Assembly (NCBI RefSeq): GCF_025602895.1
Contig: NW_026516434.1
Coordinates: 1-44,214, forward strand
Source: Polychytrium aggregatum
Taxonomy: Eukaryota; Chytridiomycota; Chytridiomycetes; Polychytriales
Reading direction: 5' to 3'
Length of the DNA stretch: 44,214 nt
Part shown: piece after piece, positions 1 through 10,405 of the stretch
Layout: every line of letters begins with the position of its first letter
Numbering within the stretch: the first letter of the stretch is position 1
Position numbers and translations under genes: made by a program
Notes under the pieces: model-generated
Database searches by the model: none
Seen by the model: only the letters and a program-made list of their open reading frames with translations
What the model was told of the DNA's origin: nothing

Positions 1-704
1 GAGACAGTGGCAGCTTGCTGGAACCGGGAGCGGGAGGGCCACGAGCCTCCATGGCGTTGACGTCAACGTCCATGGGCTCAGGCATGGGTCTTGCGGGCGG
101 TGGCCGGGCGAGGCGGACGGGCTGGGACGTGATGAGACCGATGGCCGCCTGCCAGCTGCGGGTAGAACTGGCGGCCATGGTACTGGACGTTGTCGAGGTT
201 CTCGGCAACGTCCATCATCACGTCCAGGGACTTGCGGGCATCAGGGTTGCTGGCGATGTACTCTCTGATCTTGGGCTTGAGGCCCTTCTGGAAGAGGTAC
301 ATCGCATCAGCAGAGCCCAGCTCCTCAATCTGGGAGGAGAGGTCTTCAAACTCCTCGATGTAGCGGGTCACAGAACCACGCTGCACGAGAGAGTATAGCT
401 TGTCACGGGCAATGAGTTCAGCATTGGGGCTGCCGAAGCGGCGACGGAGGCGGTCCTTGAAGTCGTCAAACACACCTTCGCTCTGCTCGTCGAACCCTTG
501 GCGGCGGTACCAACGGTACGCCTGGTCCTTTAAGCAGAGCTTGGCGGCGACGATGTGGTGGGTGGGGGCGACTTGGGCAGCATCGAGGTAGTCCTCGAGT
601 TGCTGCAGCCAGTCCTCCACCGAGGAGGAGCGGCTCTTCCCAGTAAACACTGGGGCACGGAAGGTCTTGAGGAAGGCTTCCGGAAGTGGGCGGGGGTTGC
701 TCAT
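1..704 (-). pseudogene. gag: gag of A1, partial, with two compensating single-base indels
   Basis: Gag structural protein that would form the virus-like particle. The start is the ATG at 704-702, the first ATG after the LTR. The reading agrees with the other A gags through the Retrotrans_gag-like region ([22 protein letters not shown]). At about 102-104 one extra base (gcggtggccg against gcggggccg) shifts the frame, giving an early stop at 78. At about 31-38 one G is missing (agcgggaggg against agcggggaggg), which restores the frame. The zinc knuckle lies outside the window. The indels may be real decay, but they sit at the very edge of the sequence, so read or consensus error is a serious alternative. 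Confidence 0.8.
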
Positions 705-826
705 GGCAGGGGCAGGCTCCAGGGACAGAGAGGAGAGTCGGTCGGCAAGAGAGGCGGGATCCAGCTTGAGGATCTAGAAAGAGGACAAACAGGACGAAAA
801 CAAGACGAGGATTTCCGATGCTACCA

Positions 827-1135
827 TGTAACGTCCACTACTGGGACGTTGGGGCAAGACGGGGAGGGAGGGGGTACAAGACAAGACAGGACGGGGCAGA
901 ACAGGGCGGTGCTAGGCTACTCTAGCGGACGGGTGAGCTCGGGGAGCACTTACGTTTATTCACGATAAAACCGAACTCCAGACAAACGGGGGGAACGGGG
1001 GCAACCCGCAGGTATACCCTGCGGTGGCCTGCCTGCGGTGCGTGAAAACGCAAAGCGCAGCACAGGTCACGACCCACTGCGCCGCGCAGTACGCGCAGTA
1101 CGCGCAGCACAGCGTCGGAGATACCATCTCCTACA
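827..1135 (-). repeat. LTR of element A (A1 5' LTR)
   Basis: A 309-bp LTR bounded by TG and CA (left end TGTAACGTCC, right end CATCTCCTACA on the plus strand). It matches the other full A LTRs in length and, as far as I can read, in sequence. In element sense it holds a GTATAC TATA-like motif near LTR position 119, AATAAA near 176 and short inverted repeats at both ends. Confidence 0.93.
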
Positions 1136-4031
1136 CAAAGTGTGCCATCTTGCTGAACCTGTCGACAAAGACAGCGATTGCATCGTGGTCCAACTTGGTC
1201 GTCGGTAGATGCGTGATGAGATCCATGGACATGCTGGTCCAGGGGCGGTCGGGAACAGGCAGGGGTTGCAGCAATCCTTGCTCTCGGGTCGTGCGTGACT
1301 TGACCATCTTGCAGGTATGGCAGGACTCGATGTACTTCTCGACGGTGCGCTTCATTCCAGGCCAGTATGCGACTTTGGCCAGTCGGTCGTATGTCTTCTC
1401 GACTCCAAAGTGTCCAGCGAGGGGCGAGTCGTGGACCTCTTGGAGCAACTTGGTCTTCAACGACGGAATGTCCGGCACACAGACACGGCTGTCCTTCTTC
1501 AGGAGGAGCAGGCCATCACGCACTGTGTACTCGGATGATTCGTCGTCCTTGGGGAGCTTAGACACCTTTCGGAACAGTTCTCCGAACTGTTTGTCGTTGG
1601 CGATGTTGTCTCGGACAACATCCAGCATCGTGTTGTCGACACTGACAGTCGACTCGTACAGTGACGCCAATTGGTAGTCGGGGCGTCGGGACAGTGCGTC
1701 AGGCACCACATTGAGTTTGCCTTTCTGGTATACAACCTCGTAGTTGTACTCGGCGAGGAACTCCATCCATCGCGCTTGGCGTCGGCTCAGGTTCTTCTTG
1801 GTGTCGAGGTAACGCAGTGACTGGTGGTCCGTCACAATCTTGAAGGGCTTGGCGGTACCGTGGAGGTACACTCGGAACTTCTGCAGCGCGTAGATGATCG
1901 CAAGCTGCTCCTTCTCGTGCACGGGATAGTTGATCTCGTGTTGGGACAGTTTGCGCGACTCGAAGGCAACGGGCCTTCCCTCCTGCATCAAAACAGCTCC
2001 CACCGCAAAGTCGGAGGCGTCGGTGTGCACGGAGACATCCGTGTTCGGGTCGAACACAGCGAGGACAGGAGCGTTCGTCAAGGCGTGCTTGAGGGTCTCG
2101 AACGCTTGGCGTTGTGGGTGGTCCCACACGAAGGGGCACTCTTTGCGGAGTAGGTCTGTGAGTGGACCGGCAGTGCGCGCCAGATCGGGGATGAATCGGC
2201 GGTAGTAGTTGACGAGACCGAGAAACGACTGCACGTCAGAGACGCATGCGAGCGGCGGCCACTCGACCACAGACTTGACCTTGGCGGGGTCGACTTCGAT
2301 TCCTCTTCCTGAGACAACGTGTCCCAGGAACGGGACTTGATTCTTGAAGAACTCACACTTGGACAGTTTGGCATACAACTTGTGCTCGCGTAGCTTGGCC
2401 AGCACGCGGGCGACATGACCTTCATGGGTCGCTTCATCCTTGCTGTACACAAGGATATCATCCAGGTACACGATGACAGAGTTGTCGAGCTCTTGGCGGA
2501 ACACATCGTTCATCAGCTGCATGAACGTGGCAGGTGCGTTCGTCAATCCGAACGGCAGCACTAGGAACTCGTACAGTCCGTAGCGAGTCCTGAAGGCGGT
2601 CTTGTGGACATCATCCTCGTGGATGCGGATCTGATGGTAGCCTGAGCGGAGGTCTATCTTGCTAAAGACCTTTGCTCCACTCAGACGATCCATCAACTCG
2701 TCGATCCTGGGCAACGGGTAGGTGTTCTTGATGGTCTGTTTGTTTAGTGCGCGATAGTCGACGCACATCCTGAGATCACCTTCTTTCTTCTTGACAAAGA
2801 GCACTGGTGCACCATACGGTGACTGGCTCGGGCGGATGAACCCATGGGCGAGGAGGTCATCCAACTGGCGCTTGAGTTCGTCCATCTCCGTCAGCGACAG
2901 TTGGTACGTCGGTCTTGACGGAGGCGACGAGCCTGGTTCGATGTCGATGCGATGATCGACGGTGCGTTGGGGTGGCAGGCATTGTGGCAACTGGTCGGGG
3001 AATACGTCCTTGTACTCGTCGAGCAGCTTGGTCACCACAGGCGGGGGACCGGGACCGGCTTGGTCGGTGTCGTCGACCTCACGCACGACACAGAGGAACG
3101 ACGTGTCCTTCTTGATCAGCCTCTTGAATTGCATGGCTGAGAGGAGAGGTGGCATGTTGGGTGAGGCCATGCCCTGCAGGACAATGTCAGGGCCAACACG
3201 GACAGTGCGGCCTTTCCAGTCGACGACTGGAGTCGGCTCGGCACGAGCAAGCCAGCTCATGCCGAGGATGGCATCGAACTTGGTGTCGATCACTTGGAAC
3301 AACAGGACAGGATGGTACTTGGGATGGAGGGCCACTCGCAGGACCACTTGGTGTGTGCACTGCTGCACACGATCGTCTGCAAGCGCCACACTCATCGGCG
3401 ACTTCTTCTTGGTTGCATGTATGTTGAGCTCCTGGAGCAAGCGTCTGCTGACAAAGTTGCAGCTTGCTCCAGAGTCCACCATCATTCGGACGGTGTGACC
3501 TTGGACGGTGGCAGGGAGGTACAGCAGGGACTCTTCATGGTCCTCCTGCACAGCCTCCTGCACCATGACTTGACTTGGGGGAACGGGCGACACTTGGTCT
3601 TGGTTGGCTTCATCACGGCCACTCGGACATTTTGGATAGGGTTCGGCCATTGCGGGGGCCTGCGGCGTCAGCACGCCATTGCACACGACGTCCACGGCTT
3701 GCGGACACATGTCGGAAGCATCCGACACACACGACTTGACAGGGGTGAGGGCACAGGCGGTCCTGTCCCTCAAGGGTTCTTGATTTTCTTTTTTGTTTTG
3801 GTTTTCAATTTTGGTTTTCTCTTCACGTTCGTGGAGAGGCAGGCGGCTTGCGCCACCATGCACCTCTCGCACGACGCACAACACTTGGTTTGTTTCTCCT
3901 TCGGGGGAGGGGGCGAGGTGAACTTCCTCTGGAGACGCGTGGACTGCATTGAGCAATCCACGGCGTTGGTCTCCTACTAGGGCTCCAGAGCCACCTAGTA
4001 GGGTCGGCCGTTTCCCGACTTCATGGGGCAC
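1136..4031 (-). pseudogene. pol: pol of A2, truncated in the integrase core
   Basis: Polyprotein with retropepsin-like protease (DSGA near residue 186, then ILGMSWL), reverse transcriptase (YLDD near 522-525), RNase H (HTDASDF near 669) and the integrase zinc domain plus first catalytic Asp (near 937). It is cut at about residue 965, between the first and second catalytic Asp, where the A1 LTR begins. Integrase is therefore non-functional in this copy. The open frame starts with GTG at 4031 inside the end of gag and has no ATG of its own; expression needs a -1 slip at 4010-4016. Confidence 0.88.
3973..4016 (-). promoter_or_regulatory. -1 frameshift signal of A2
   Basis: Minus-strand heptamer GGGAAAC at 4016-4010 in the Gag zero frame, a 7-nt spacer, then a hairpin at 4002-3973 with the gag stop codon inside its first arm. 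It is the same signal as in A6, where it is described in full. Confidence 0.75.
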
Positions 4032-4816
4032 TCCTTGGCCTGGTGTCCCGGTCGGTGACAGAAGAAGCAGGAACCATGGCGGAGGTCCTCCTGCTTCTGT
4101 CTGTCCTTGGGGGAGACAGTGGCAGCTTGCTGGAACCGGGAGCGGGGAGGGCCACGAGCCTCCATGGCGTTGACGTCAACGTCCATGGGCTCAGGCATGG
4201 GTCTTGCGGGCGGGGCCGGGCGAGGCGGACGGGCTGGGACGTGATGAGACCGATGGCCGCCTGCCAGCTGCGGGTAGAACTGGCGGCCATGGTACTGGAC
4301 GTTGTCGAGGTTCTCGGCAACGTCCATCATCACGTCCAGGGACTTGCGGGCATCAGGGTTGCTGGCGATGTACTCTCTGATCTTGGGCTTGAGGCCCTTC
4401 TGGAAGAGGTACATCGCATCAGCAGAGCCCAGCTCCTCAATCTGGGAGGAGAGGTCTTCAAACTCCTCGATGTAGCGGGTCACAGAACCACGCTGCACGA
4501 GAGAGTATAGCTTGTCACGGGCAATGAGTTCAGCATTGGGGCTGCCGAAGCGGCGACGGAGGCGGTCCTTGAAGTCGTCAAACACACCTTCGCTCTGCTC
4601 GTCGAACCCTTGGCGGCGGTACCAACGGTACGCCTGGTCCTTTAAGCAGAGCTTGGCGGCGACGATGTGGTGGGTGGGGGCGACTTGGGCAGCATCGAGG
4701 TAGTCCTCGAGTTGCTGCAGCCAGTCCTCCACCGAGGAGGAGCGGCTCTTCCCAGTAAACACTGGGGCACGGAAGGTCTTGAGGAAGGCTTCCGGAAGTG
4801 GGCGGGGGTTGCTCAT
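3995..4816 (-). CDS. gag: gag of A2, 273 aa nucleocapsid/capsid protein
   Basis: Capsid and nucleocapsid protein of the particle. The start is the first ATG after the LTR (leader 4817-4938 has none in sense). The N-terminal two thirds resemble Retrotrans_gag ([13 protein letters not shown] near 29-41, YRWYRRQGF near 65). A Pro/Arg-rich linker follows. The C-terminus has one canonical CCHC zinc knuckle, [14 protein letters not shown] (C-x2-C-x4-H-x4-C), for RNA binding. The frame ends at 3995, overlapping pol, which lies in the -1 frame. It is the same protein as in A3, A6, A7 and A8. Confidence 0.92.
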   Translation of the reverse strand: MSNPRPLPEAFLKTFRAPVFTGKSRSSSVEDWLQQLEDYLDAAQVAPTHHIVAAKLCLKDQAYRWYRRQGFDEQSEGVFDDFKDRLRRRFGSPNAELIARDKLYSLVQRGSVTRYIEEFEDLSSQIEELGSADAMYLFQKGLKPKIREYIASNPDARKSLDVMMDVAENLDNVQYHGRQFYPQLAGGHRSHHVPARPPRPAPPARPMPEPMDVDVNAMEARGPPRSRFQQAATVSPKDRQKQEDLRHGSCFFCHRPGHQAKECPMKSGNGRPY

Positions 4817-4938
4817 GGCAGGGGCAGGCTCCAGGGACAGAGAGGAGAGTCGGTCGGCAAGAGAGGCGGGATCCAGCTTGAGGATCTAGAAAGAGGACAA
4901 ACAGGACGAAAACAAGACGAGGATTTCCGATGCTACCA

Positions 4939-5247
4939 TGTAACGTCCACTACTGGGACGTTGGGGCAAGACGGGGAGGGAGGGGGTACAAGACAAGACA
5001 GGACGGGGCAGAACAGGGCGGTGCTAGGCTACTCTAGCGGACGGGTGAGCTCGGGGAGCACTTACGTTTATTCACGATAAAACCGAACTCCAGACAAACG
5101 GGGGGAACGGGGGCAACCCGCAGGTATACCCTGCGGTGGCCTGCCTGCGGTGCGTGAAAACGCAAAGCGCAGCACAGGTCACGACCCACTGCGCCGCGCA
5201 GTACGCGCAGTACGCGCAGCACAGCGTCGGAGATACCATCTCCTACA
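4939..5247 (-). repeat. LTR of element A, shared by A2 (5') and A3 (3')
   Basis: Full 309-bp LTR, TG...CA. On its left lie the A2 primer site (CCATGCTACCA side) and gag leader; on its right lie nine bases and then the A3 pol stop. One LTR therefore serves two elements, with no target duplication or host DNA between them. Confidence 0.93.
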
Positions 5248-5256
5248 CTCCCACAC

Positions 5257-8200
5257 TTAAGAAGGCTTCCTGCGAGGAGCCCTGCGTGTGCTCTTTATTT
5301 GGGGCTCCTCGAGGTGTTTACCGTATTTACTCAGCTCCTCGGGTGCATGGGACAAGTCCTCCAGTGTTTGCCATGTGTTGCCCGAGTGTGGGTAACCAAC
5401 CCACTTGACATAAAACCGAAGTGACCCATCAGCCACTTTCTTGTGCCTCACGATCCTTTCGACTTCATATTCTTGAGTATAGTATTGTCCGAGGTCGTCT
5501 TCCAGTGGTGCGTCGTCCGGGACACCTTCGTCGGCGTCGGGGAACTGTGCTGGACTGCGGGTCGTGTGGCGACGCAGCTTGGACACATGGAAGACAGGAT
5601 GGAGCTTGCTTCCAGGTGGCAAGTCCAACAGGTAGTTGAGGGGACTGGGTCGGGCCGCTATCTTGAACGGTCCTCGGTACTTGGGCAACAACTTCTTTGA
5701 CTGGGCTTCGGGGACCTTGATGTTGTCGGCGTCCAGGTAGACAAGGTCTCCAACTTCAAAGGAGACATCCTGGTGTCGGCGGTCGTAGTACTTCGCCATC
5801 ACTTGTTGCGCATCCGTGAGCGCGTCGGCGATCATCTTGTGTCGGACTTGATGATCTTTGACAAAGGCACTTGGTTTGGGAGGCAATCCAGCCGTGGACT
5901 CGGTCAGTGTCAAGGAGGTGGGAACATCAGGCTGGAATCCGTAGAGCGCCTCAAAGGGGCTCAAGCCAGTTGTGCTCGACTTGGCGGTGTTGTATGCAAA
6001 CTCTGCATGACTCAGCTGTATGTCCCAGTCGTCTTGGCTGGTCGAGGCGTATGTCCTCAGGTATTGCTCGAGGGTGCGGATCGTCCGCTCGGACTGTCCA
6101 TCCGTTTGTTGGTGGTGCGAGGTTGACATGTTCAGCTTGGTGCCGAGATGGTCGAACAGACTTGTCCAAAACAAGGAGGTGAATCGGGGGTCTCGATCAC
6201 TGACGATGGACTTTGGGAGGCCGTGGTGCTTGAACACATGCTTGAAGAACAGCAGTGCAAGGTCAGGCGCGGAGCATGTCGTCTGGCACGGCACAAAGTG
6301 TGCCATCTTGCTGAACCTGTCGACAAAGACAGCGATTGCATCGTGGTCCAACTTGGTCGTCGGTAGATGCGTGATGAGATCCATGGACATGCTGGTCCAG
6401 GGGCGGTCGGGAACAGGCAGGGGTTGCAGCAATCCTTGCTCTCGGGTCGTGCGTGACTTGACCATCTTGCAGGTATGGCAGGACTCGATGTACTTCTCGA
6501 CGGTGCGCTTCATTCCAGGCCAGTATGCGACTTTGGCCAGTCGGTCGTATGTCTTCTCGACTCCAAAGTGTCCAGCGAGGGGCGAGTCGTGGACCTCTTG
6601 GAGCAACTTGGTCTTCAACGACGGAATGTCCGGCACACAGACACGGCTGTCCTTCTTCAGGAGGAGCAGGCCATCACGCACTGTGTACTCGGATGATTCG
6701 TCGTCCTTGGGGAGCTTAGACACCTTTCGGAACAGTTCTCCGAACTGTTTGTCGTTGGCGATGTTGTCTCGGACAACATCCAGCATCGTGTTGTCGACAC
6801 TGACAGTCGACTCGTACAGTGACGCCAATTGGTAGTCGGGGCGTCGGGACAGTGCGTCAGGCACCACATTGAGTTTGCCTTTCTGGTATACAACCTCGTA
6901 GTTGTACTCGGCGAGGAACTCCATCCATCGCGCTTGGCGTCGGCTCAGGTTCTTCTTGGTGTCGAGGTAACGCAGTGACTGGTGGTCCGTCACAATCTTG
7001 AAGGGCTTGGCGGTACCGTGGAGGTACACTCGGAACTTCTGCAGCGCGTAGATGATCGCAAGCTGCTCCTTCTCGTGCACGGGATAGTTGATCTCGTGTT
7101 GGGACAGTTTGCGCGACTCGAAGGCAACGGGCCTTCCCTCCTGCATCAAAACAGCTCCCACCGCAAAGTCGGAGGCGTCGGTGTGCACGGAGACATCCGT
7201 GTTCGGGTCGAACACAGCGAGGACAGGAGCGTTCGTCAAGGCGTGCTTGAGGGTCTCGAACGCTTGGCGTTGTGGGTGGTCCCACACGAAGGGGCACTCT
7301 TTGCGGAGTAGGTCTGTGAGTGGACCGGCAGTGCGCGCCAGATCGGGGATGAATCGGCGGTAGTAGTTGACGAGACCGAGAAACGACTGCACGTCAGAGA
7401 CGCATGCGAGCGGCGGCCACTCGACCACAGACTTGACCTTGGCGGGGTCGACTTCGATTCCTCTTCCTGAGACAACGTGTCCCAGGAACGGGACTTGATT
7501 CTTGAAGAACTCACACTTGGACAGTTTGGCATACAACTTGTGCTCGCGTAGCTTGGCCAGCACGCGGGCGACATGACCTTCATGGGTCGCTTCATCCTTG
7601 CTGTACACAAGGATATCATCCAGGTACACGATGACAGAGTTGTCGAGCTCTTGGCGGAACACATCGTTCATCAGCTGCATGAACGTGGCAGGTGCGTTCG
7701 TCAATCCGAACGGCAGCACTAGGAACTCGTACAGTCCGTAGCGAGTCCTGAAGGCGGTCTTGTGGACATCATCCTCGTGGATGCGGATCTGATGGTAGCC
7801 TGAGCGGAGGTCTATCTTGCTAAAGACCTTTGCTCCACTCAGACGATCCATCAACTCGTCGATCCTGGGCAACGGGTAGGTGTTCTTGATGGTCTGTTTG
7901 TTTAGTGCGCGATAGTCGACGCACATCCTGAGATCACCTTCTTTCTTCTTGACAAAGAGCACTGGTGCACCATACGGTGACTGGCTCGGGCGGATGAACC
8001 CATGGGCGAGGAGGTCATCCAACTGGCGCTTGAGTTCGTCCATCTCCGTCAGCGACAGTTGGTACGTCGGTCTTGACGGAGGCGACGAGCCTGGTTCGAT
8101 GTCGATGCGATGATCGACGGTGCGTTGGGGTGGCAGGCATTGTGGCAACTGGTCGGGGAATACGTCCTTGTACTCGTCGAGCAGCTTGGTCACCACAGGC

Positions 8201-9189
8201 GGGGGACCGGGACCGGCTTGGTCGGTGTCGTCGACCTCACGCACGACACAGAGGAACGACGTGTCCTTCTTGATCAGCCTCTTGAATTGCATGGCTGAGA
8301 GGAGAGGTGGCATGTTGGGTGAGGCCATGCCCTGCAGGACAATGTCAGGGCCAACACGGACAGTGCGGCCTTTCCAGTCGACGACTGGAGTCGGCTCGGC
8401 ACGAGCAAGCCAGCTCATGCCGAGGATGGCATCGAACTTGGTGTCGATCACTTGGAACAACAGGACAGGATGGTACTTGGGATGGAGGGCCACTCGCAGG
8501 ACCACTTGGTGTGTGCACTGCTGCACACGATCGTCTGCAAGCGCCACACTCATCGGCGACTTCTTCTTGGTTGCATGTATGTTGAGCTCCTGGAGCAAGC
8601 GTCTGCTGACAAAGTTGCAGCTTGCTCCAGAGTCCACCATCATTCGGACGGTGTGACCTTGGACGGTGGCAGGGAGGTACAGCAGGGACTCTTCATGGTC
8701 CTCCTGCACAGCCTCCTGCACCATGACTTGACTTGGGGGAACGGGCGACACTTGGTCTTGGTTGGCTTCATCACGGCCACTCGGACATTTTGGATAGGGT
8801 TCGGCCATTGCGGGGGCCTGCGGCGTCAGCACGCCATTGCACACGACGTCCACGGCTTGCGGACACATGTCGGAAGCATCCGACACACACGACTTGACAG
8901 GGGTGAGGGCACAGGCGGTCCTGTCCCTCAAGGGTTCTTGATTTTCTTTTTTGTTTTGGTTTTCAATTTTGGTTTTCTCTTCACGTTCGTGGAGAGGCAG
9001 GCGGCTTGCGCCACCATGCACCTCTCGCACGACGCACAACACTTGGTTTGTTTCTCCTTCGGGGGAGGGGGCGAGGTGAACTTCCTCTGGAGACGCGTGG
9101 ACTGCATTGAGCAATCCACGGCGTTGGTCTCCTACTAGGGCTCCAGAGCCACCTAGTAGGGTCGGCCGTTTCCCGACTTCATGGGGCAC
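5257..9189 (-). CDS. pol: pol of A3: protease, RT, RNase H, integrase, chromodomain
   Basis: Intact 1,310-codon frame that makes and integrates the cDNA. Order: protease (DSGA near 186; ILGMSW), reverse transcriptase ([15 protein letters not shown] 522-525), RNase H (HTDASDF near 669; later DALSRRPD), integrase zinc domain (H867, H874, C904, C907), integrase core D937, D998, E1034 (D-x60-D-x35-E), GPF module ([20 protein letters not shown]), and chromodomain from about 1241 ([24 protein letters not shown]). The chromodomain marks a chromovirus and suggests integration towards methylated-histone chromatin. The frame opens with GTG inside gag, so it is probably made as Gag-Pol through the slip at 9174-9168. 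It stops 9 bp before the 3' LTR. Confidence 0.95.
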   Translation of the reverse strand: MPHEVGKRPTLLGGSGALVGDQRRGLLNAVHASPEEVHLAPSPEGETNQVLCVVREVHGGASRLPLHEREEKTKIENQNKKENQEPLRDRTACALTPVKSCVSDASDMCPQAVDVVCNGVLTPQAPAMAEPYPKCPSGRDEANQDQVSPVPPSQVMVQEAVQEDHEESLLYLPATVQGHTVRMMVDSGASCNFVSRRLLQELNIHATKKKSPMSVALADDRVQQCTHQVVLRVALHPKYHPVLLFQVIDTKFDAILGMSWLARAEPTPVVDWKGRTVRVGPDIVLQGMASPNMPPLLSAMQFKRLIKKDTSFLCVVREVDDTDQAGPGPPPVVTKLLDEYKDVFPDQLPQCLPPQRTVDHRIDIEPGSSPPSRPTYQLSLTEMDELKRQLDDLLAHGFIRPSQSPYGAPVLFVKKKEGDLRMCVDYRALNKQTIKNTYPLPRIDELMDRLSGAKVFSKIDLRSGYHQIRIHEDDVHKTAFRTRYGLYEFLVLPFGLTNAPATFMQLMNDVFRQELDNSVIVYLDDILVYSKDEATHEGHVARVLAKLREHKLYAKLSKCEFFKNQVPFLGHVVSGRGIEVDPAKVKSVVEWPPLACVSDVQSFLGLVNYYRRFIPDLARTAGPLTDLLRKECPFVWDHPQRQAFETLKHALTNAPVLAVFDPNTDVSVHTDASDFAVGAVLMQEGRPVAFESRKLSQHEINYPVHEKEQLAIIYALQKFRVYLHGTAKPFKIVTDHQSLRYLDTKKNLSRRQARWMEFLAEYNYEVVYQKGKLNVVPDALSRRPDYQLASLYESTVSVDNTMLDVVRDNIANDKQFGELFRKVSKLPKDDESSEYTVRDGLLLLKKDSRVCVPDIPSLKTKLLQEVHDSPLAGHFGVEKTYDRLAKVAYWPGMKRTVEKYIESCHTCKMVKSRTTREQGLLQPLPVPDRPWTSMSMDLITHLPTTKLDHDAIAVFVDRFSKMAHFVPCQTTCSAPDLALLFFKHVFKHHGLPKSIVSDRDPRFTSLFWTSLFDHLGTKLNMSTSHHQQTDGQSERTIRTLEQYLRTYASTSQDDWDIQLSHAEFAYNTAKSSTTGLSPFEALYGFQPDVPTSLTLTESTAGLPPKPSAFVKDHQVRHKMIADALTDAQQVMAKYYDRRHQDVSFEVGDLVYLDADNIKVPEAQSKKLLPKYRGPFKIAARPSPLNYLLDLPPGSKLHPVFHVSKLRRHTTRSPAQFPDADEGVPDDAPLEDDLGQYYTQEYEVERIVRHKKVADGSLRFYVKWVGYPHSGNTWQTLEDLSHAPEELSKYGKHLEEPQIKSTRRAPRRKPS
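9131..9174 (-). promoter_or_regulatory. -1 frameshift signal of A3
   Basis: GGGAAAC at 9174-9168 (minus) in the Gag zero frame, 7-nt spacer, hairpin at 9160-9131 including the gag stop. It has the same layout as A6. Confidence 0.75.
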
Positions 9190-9974
9190 TCCTTGGCCTG
9201 GTGTCCCGGTCGGTGACAGAAGAAGCAGGAACCATGGCGGAGGTCCTCCTGCTTCTGTCTGTCCTTGGGGGAGACAGTGGCAGCTTGCTGGAACCGGGAG
9301 CGGGGAGGGCCACGAGCCTCCATGGCGTTGACGTCAACGTCCATGGGCTCAGGCATGGGTCTTGCGGGCGGGGCCGGGCGAGGCGGACGGGCTGGGACGT
9401 GATGAGACCGATGGCCGCCTGCCAGCTGCGGGTAGAACTGGCGGCCATGGTACTGGACGTTGTCGAGGTTCTCGGCAACGTCCATCATCACGTCCAGGGA
9501 CTTGCGGGCATCAGGGTTGCTGGCGATGTACTCTCTGATCTTGGGCTTGAGGCCCTTCTGGAAGAGGTACATCGCATCAGCAGAGCCCAGCTCCTCAATC
9601 TGGGAGGAGAGGTCTTCAAACTCCTCGATGTAGCGGGTCACAGAACCACGCTGCACGAGAGAGTATAGCTTGTCACGGGCAATGAGTTCAGCATTGGGGC
9701 TGCCGAAGCGGCGACGGAGGCGGTCCTTGAAGTCGTCAAACACACCTTCGCTCTGCTCGTCGAACCCTTGGCGGCGGTACCAACGGTACGCCTGGTCCTT
9801 TAAGCAGAGCTTGGCGGCGACGATGTGGTGGGTGGGGGCGACTTGGGCAGCATCGAGGTAGTCCTCGAGTTGCTGCAGCCAGTCCTCCACCGAGGAGGAG
9901 CGGCTCTTCCCAGTAAACACTGGGGCACGGAAGGTCTTGAGGAAGGCTTCCGGAAGTGGGCGGGGGTTGCTCAT
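9153..9974 (-). CDS. gag: gag of A3, 273 aa
   Basis: Intact Gag: Retrotrans_gag-like capsid region, Pro/Arg linker (residues near 195-235) and a single CCHC knuckle near the C-terminus. The start is the ATG at 9974-9972, 122 nt after the LTR, with no earlier ATG in the leader. The last 12 codons overlap pol, which is read in the -1 frame. It is identical to the A2 and A6-A8 gags in the translated sequence. Confidence 0.93.
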   Translation of the reverse strand: MSNPRPLPEAFLKTFRAPVFTGKSRSSSVEDWLQQLEDYLDAAQVAPTHHIVAAKLCLKDQAYRWYRRQGFDEQSEGVFDDFKDRLRRRFGSPNAELIARDKLYSLVQRGSVTRYIEEFEDLSSQIEELGSADAMYLFQKGLKPKIREYIASNPDARKSLDVMMDVAENLDNVQYHGRQFYPQLAGGHRSHHVPARPPRPAPPARPMPEPMDVDVNAMEARGPPRSRFQQAATVSPKDRQKQEDLRHGSCFFCHRPGHQAKECPMKSGNGRPY

Positions 9975-10096
9975 GGCAGGGGCAGGCTCCAGGGACAGAG
10001 AGGAGAGTCGGTCGGCAAGAGAGGCGGGATCCAGCTTGAGGATCTAGAAAGAGGACAAACAGGACGAAAACAAGACGAGGATTTCCGATGCTACCA

Positions 10097-10405
10097 TGTA
10101 ACGTCCACTACTGGGACGTTGGGGCAAGACGGGGAGGGAGGGGGTACAAGACAAGACAGGACGGGGCAGAACAGGGCGGTGCTAGGCTACTCTAGCGGAC
10201 GGGTGAGCTCGGGGAGCACTTACGTTTATTCACGATAAAACCGAACTCCAGACAAACGGGGGGAACGGGGGCAACCCGCAGGTATACCCTGCGGTGGCCT
10301 GCCTGCGGTGCGTGAAAACGCAAAGCGCAGCACAGGTCACGACCCACTGCGCCGCGCAGTACGCGCAGTACGCGCAGCACAGCGTCGGAGATACCATCTC
10401 CTACA
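10097..10405 (-). repeat. LTR of element A (A3 5' LTR)
   Basis: Full 309-bp LTR. Its outer (right) end CTACA joins LINE-1 at 10406. Read on the plus strand, its terminal part supplies an ATG at 10308 in frame with the LINE-1 coding region. Confidence 0.93.

Larger units (their letters stand above)
1..1135 (-). mobile_element. Element A1, partial Ty3/gypsy chromovirus (gag part and 5' LTR)
   Basis: Minus-strand 5' end of an A element: LTR at 827-1135, leader at 705-826, then gag running off the left edge. It matches A2 and A3 almost base for base. Its LTR abuts position 1136 in the middle of the A2 integrase. Either A1 inserted into A2, in which case CAAAG (1136-1140) should reappear beyond its other LTR to the left, or the LTR was joined there by deletion or recombination. 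The window edge prevents a decision. Confidence 0.9.
1136..5247 (-). mobile_element. Element A2, Ty3/gypsy chromovirus truncated in integrase
   Basis: Minus-strand A element with 5' LTR (4939-5247), leader, gag and pol, broken at 1136 inside the integrase catalytic core. The LTR at 4939-5247 is at the same time the 3' LTR of A3, so the two elements form a tandem that shares one LTR. Relative to A3, the integrase C-terminus, chromodomain and 3' end are missing or lie left of the window behind A1. Confidence 0.88.
4939..10405 (-). mobile_element. Element A3, complete Ty3/gypsy chromovirus (5,467 bp)
   Basis: LTR 10097-10405 (5'), leader with primer site, gag 9153-9974, pol 5257-9189, LTR 4939-5247 (3'). 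Both frames are open and all catalytic motifs are present, so this copy looks coding-competent. Its right flank is LINE-1, entered inside the endonuclease region at CCCGC (10406-10410). The left flank is A2 rather than LINE DNA, so no target duplication can be shown. Confidence 0.93.

Noticed and set aside
5195..5225. Short tandem GCGCAGTAC repeats in A LTRs as a CRISPR or minisatellite
   Set aside because: Only two or three short units, always at the same LTR position; part of U3 and not an array with spacers.
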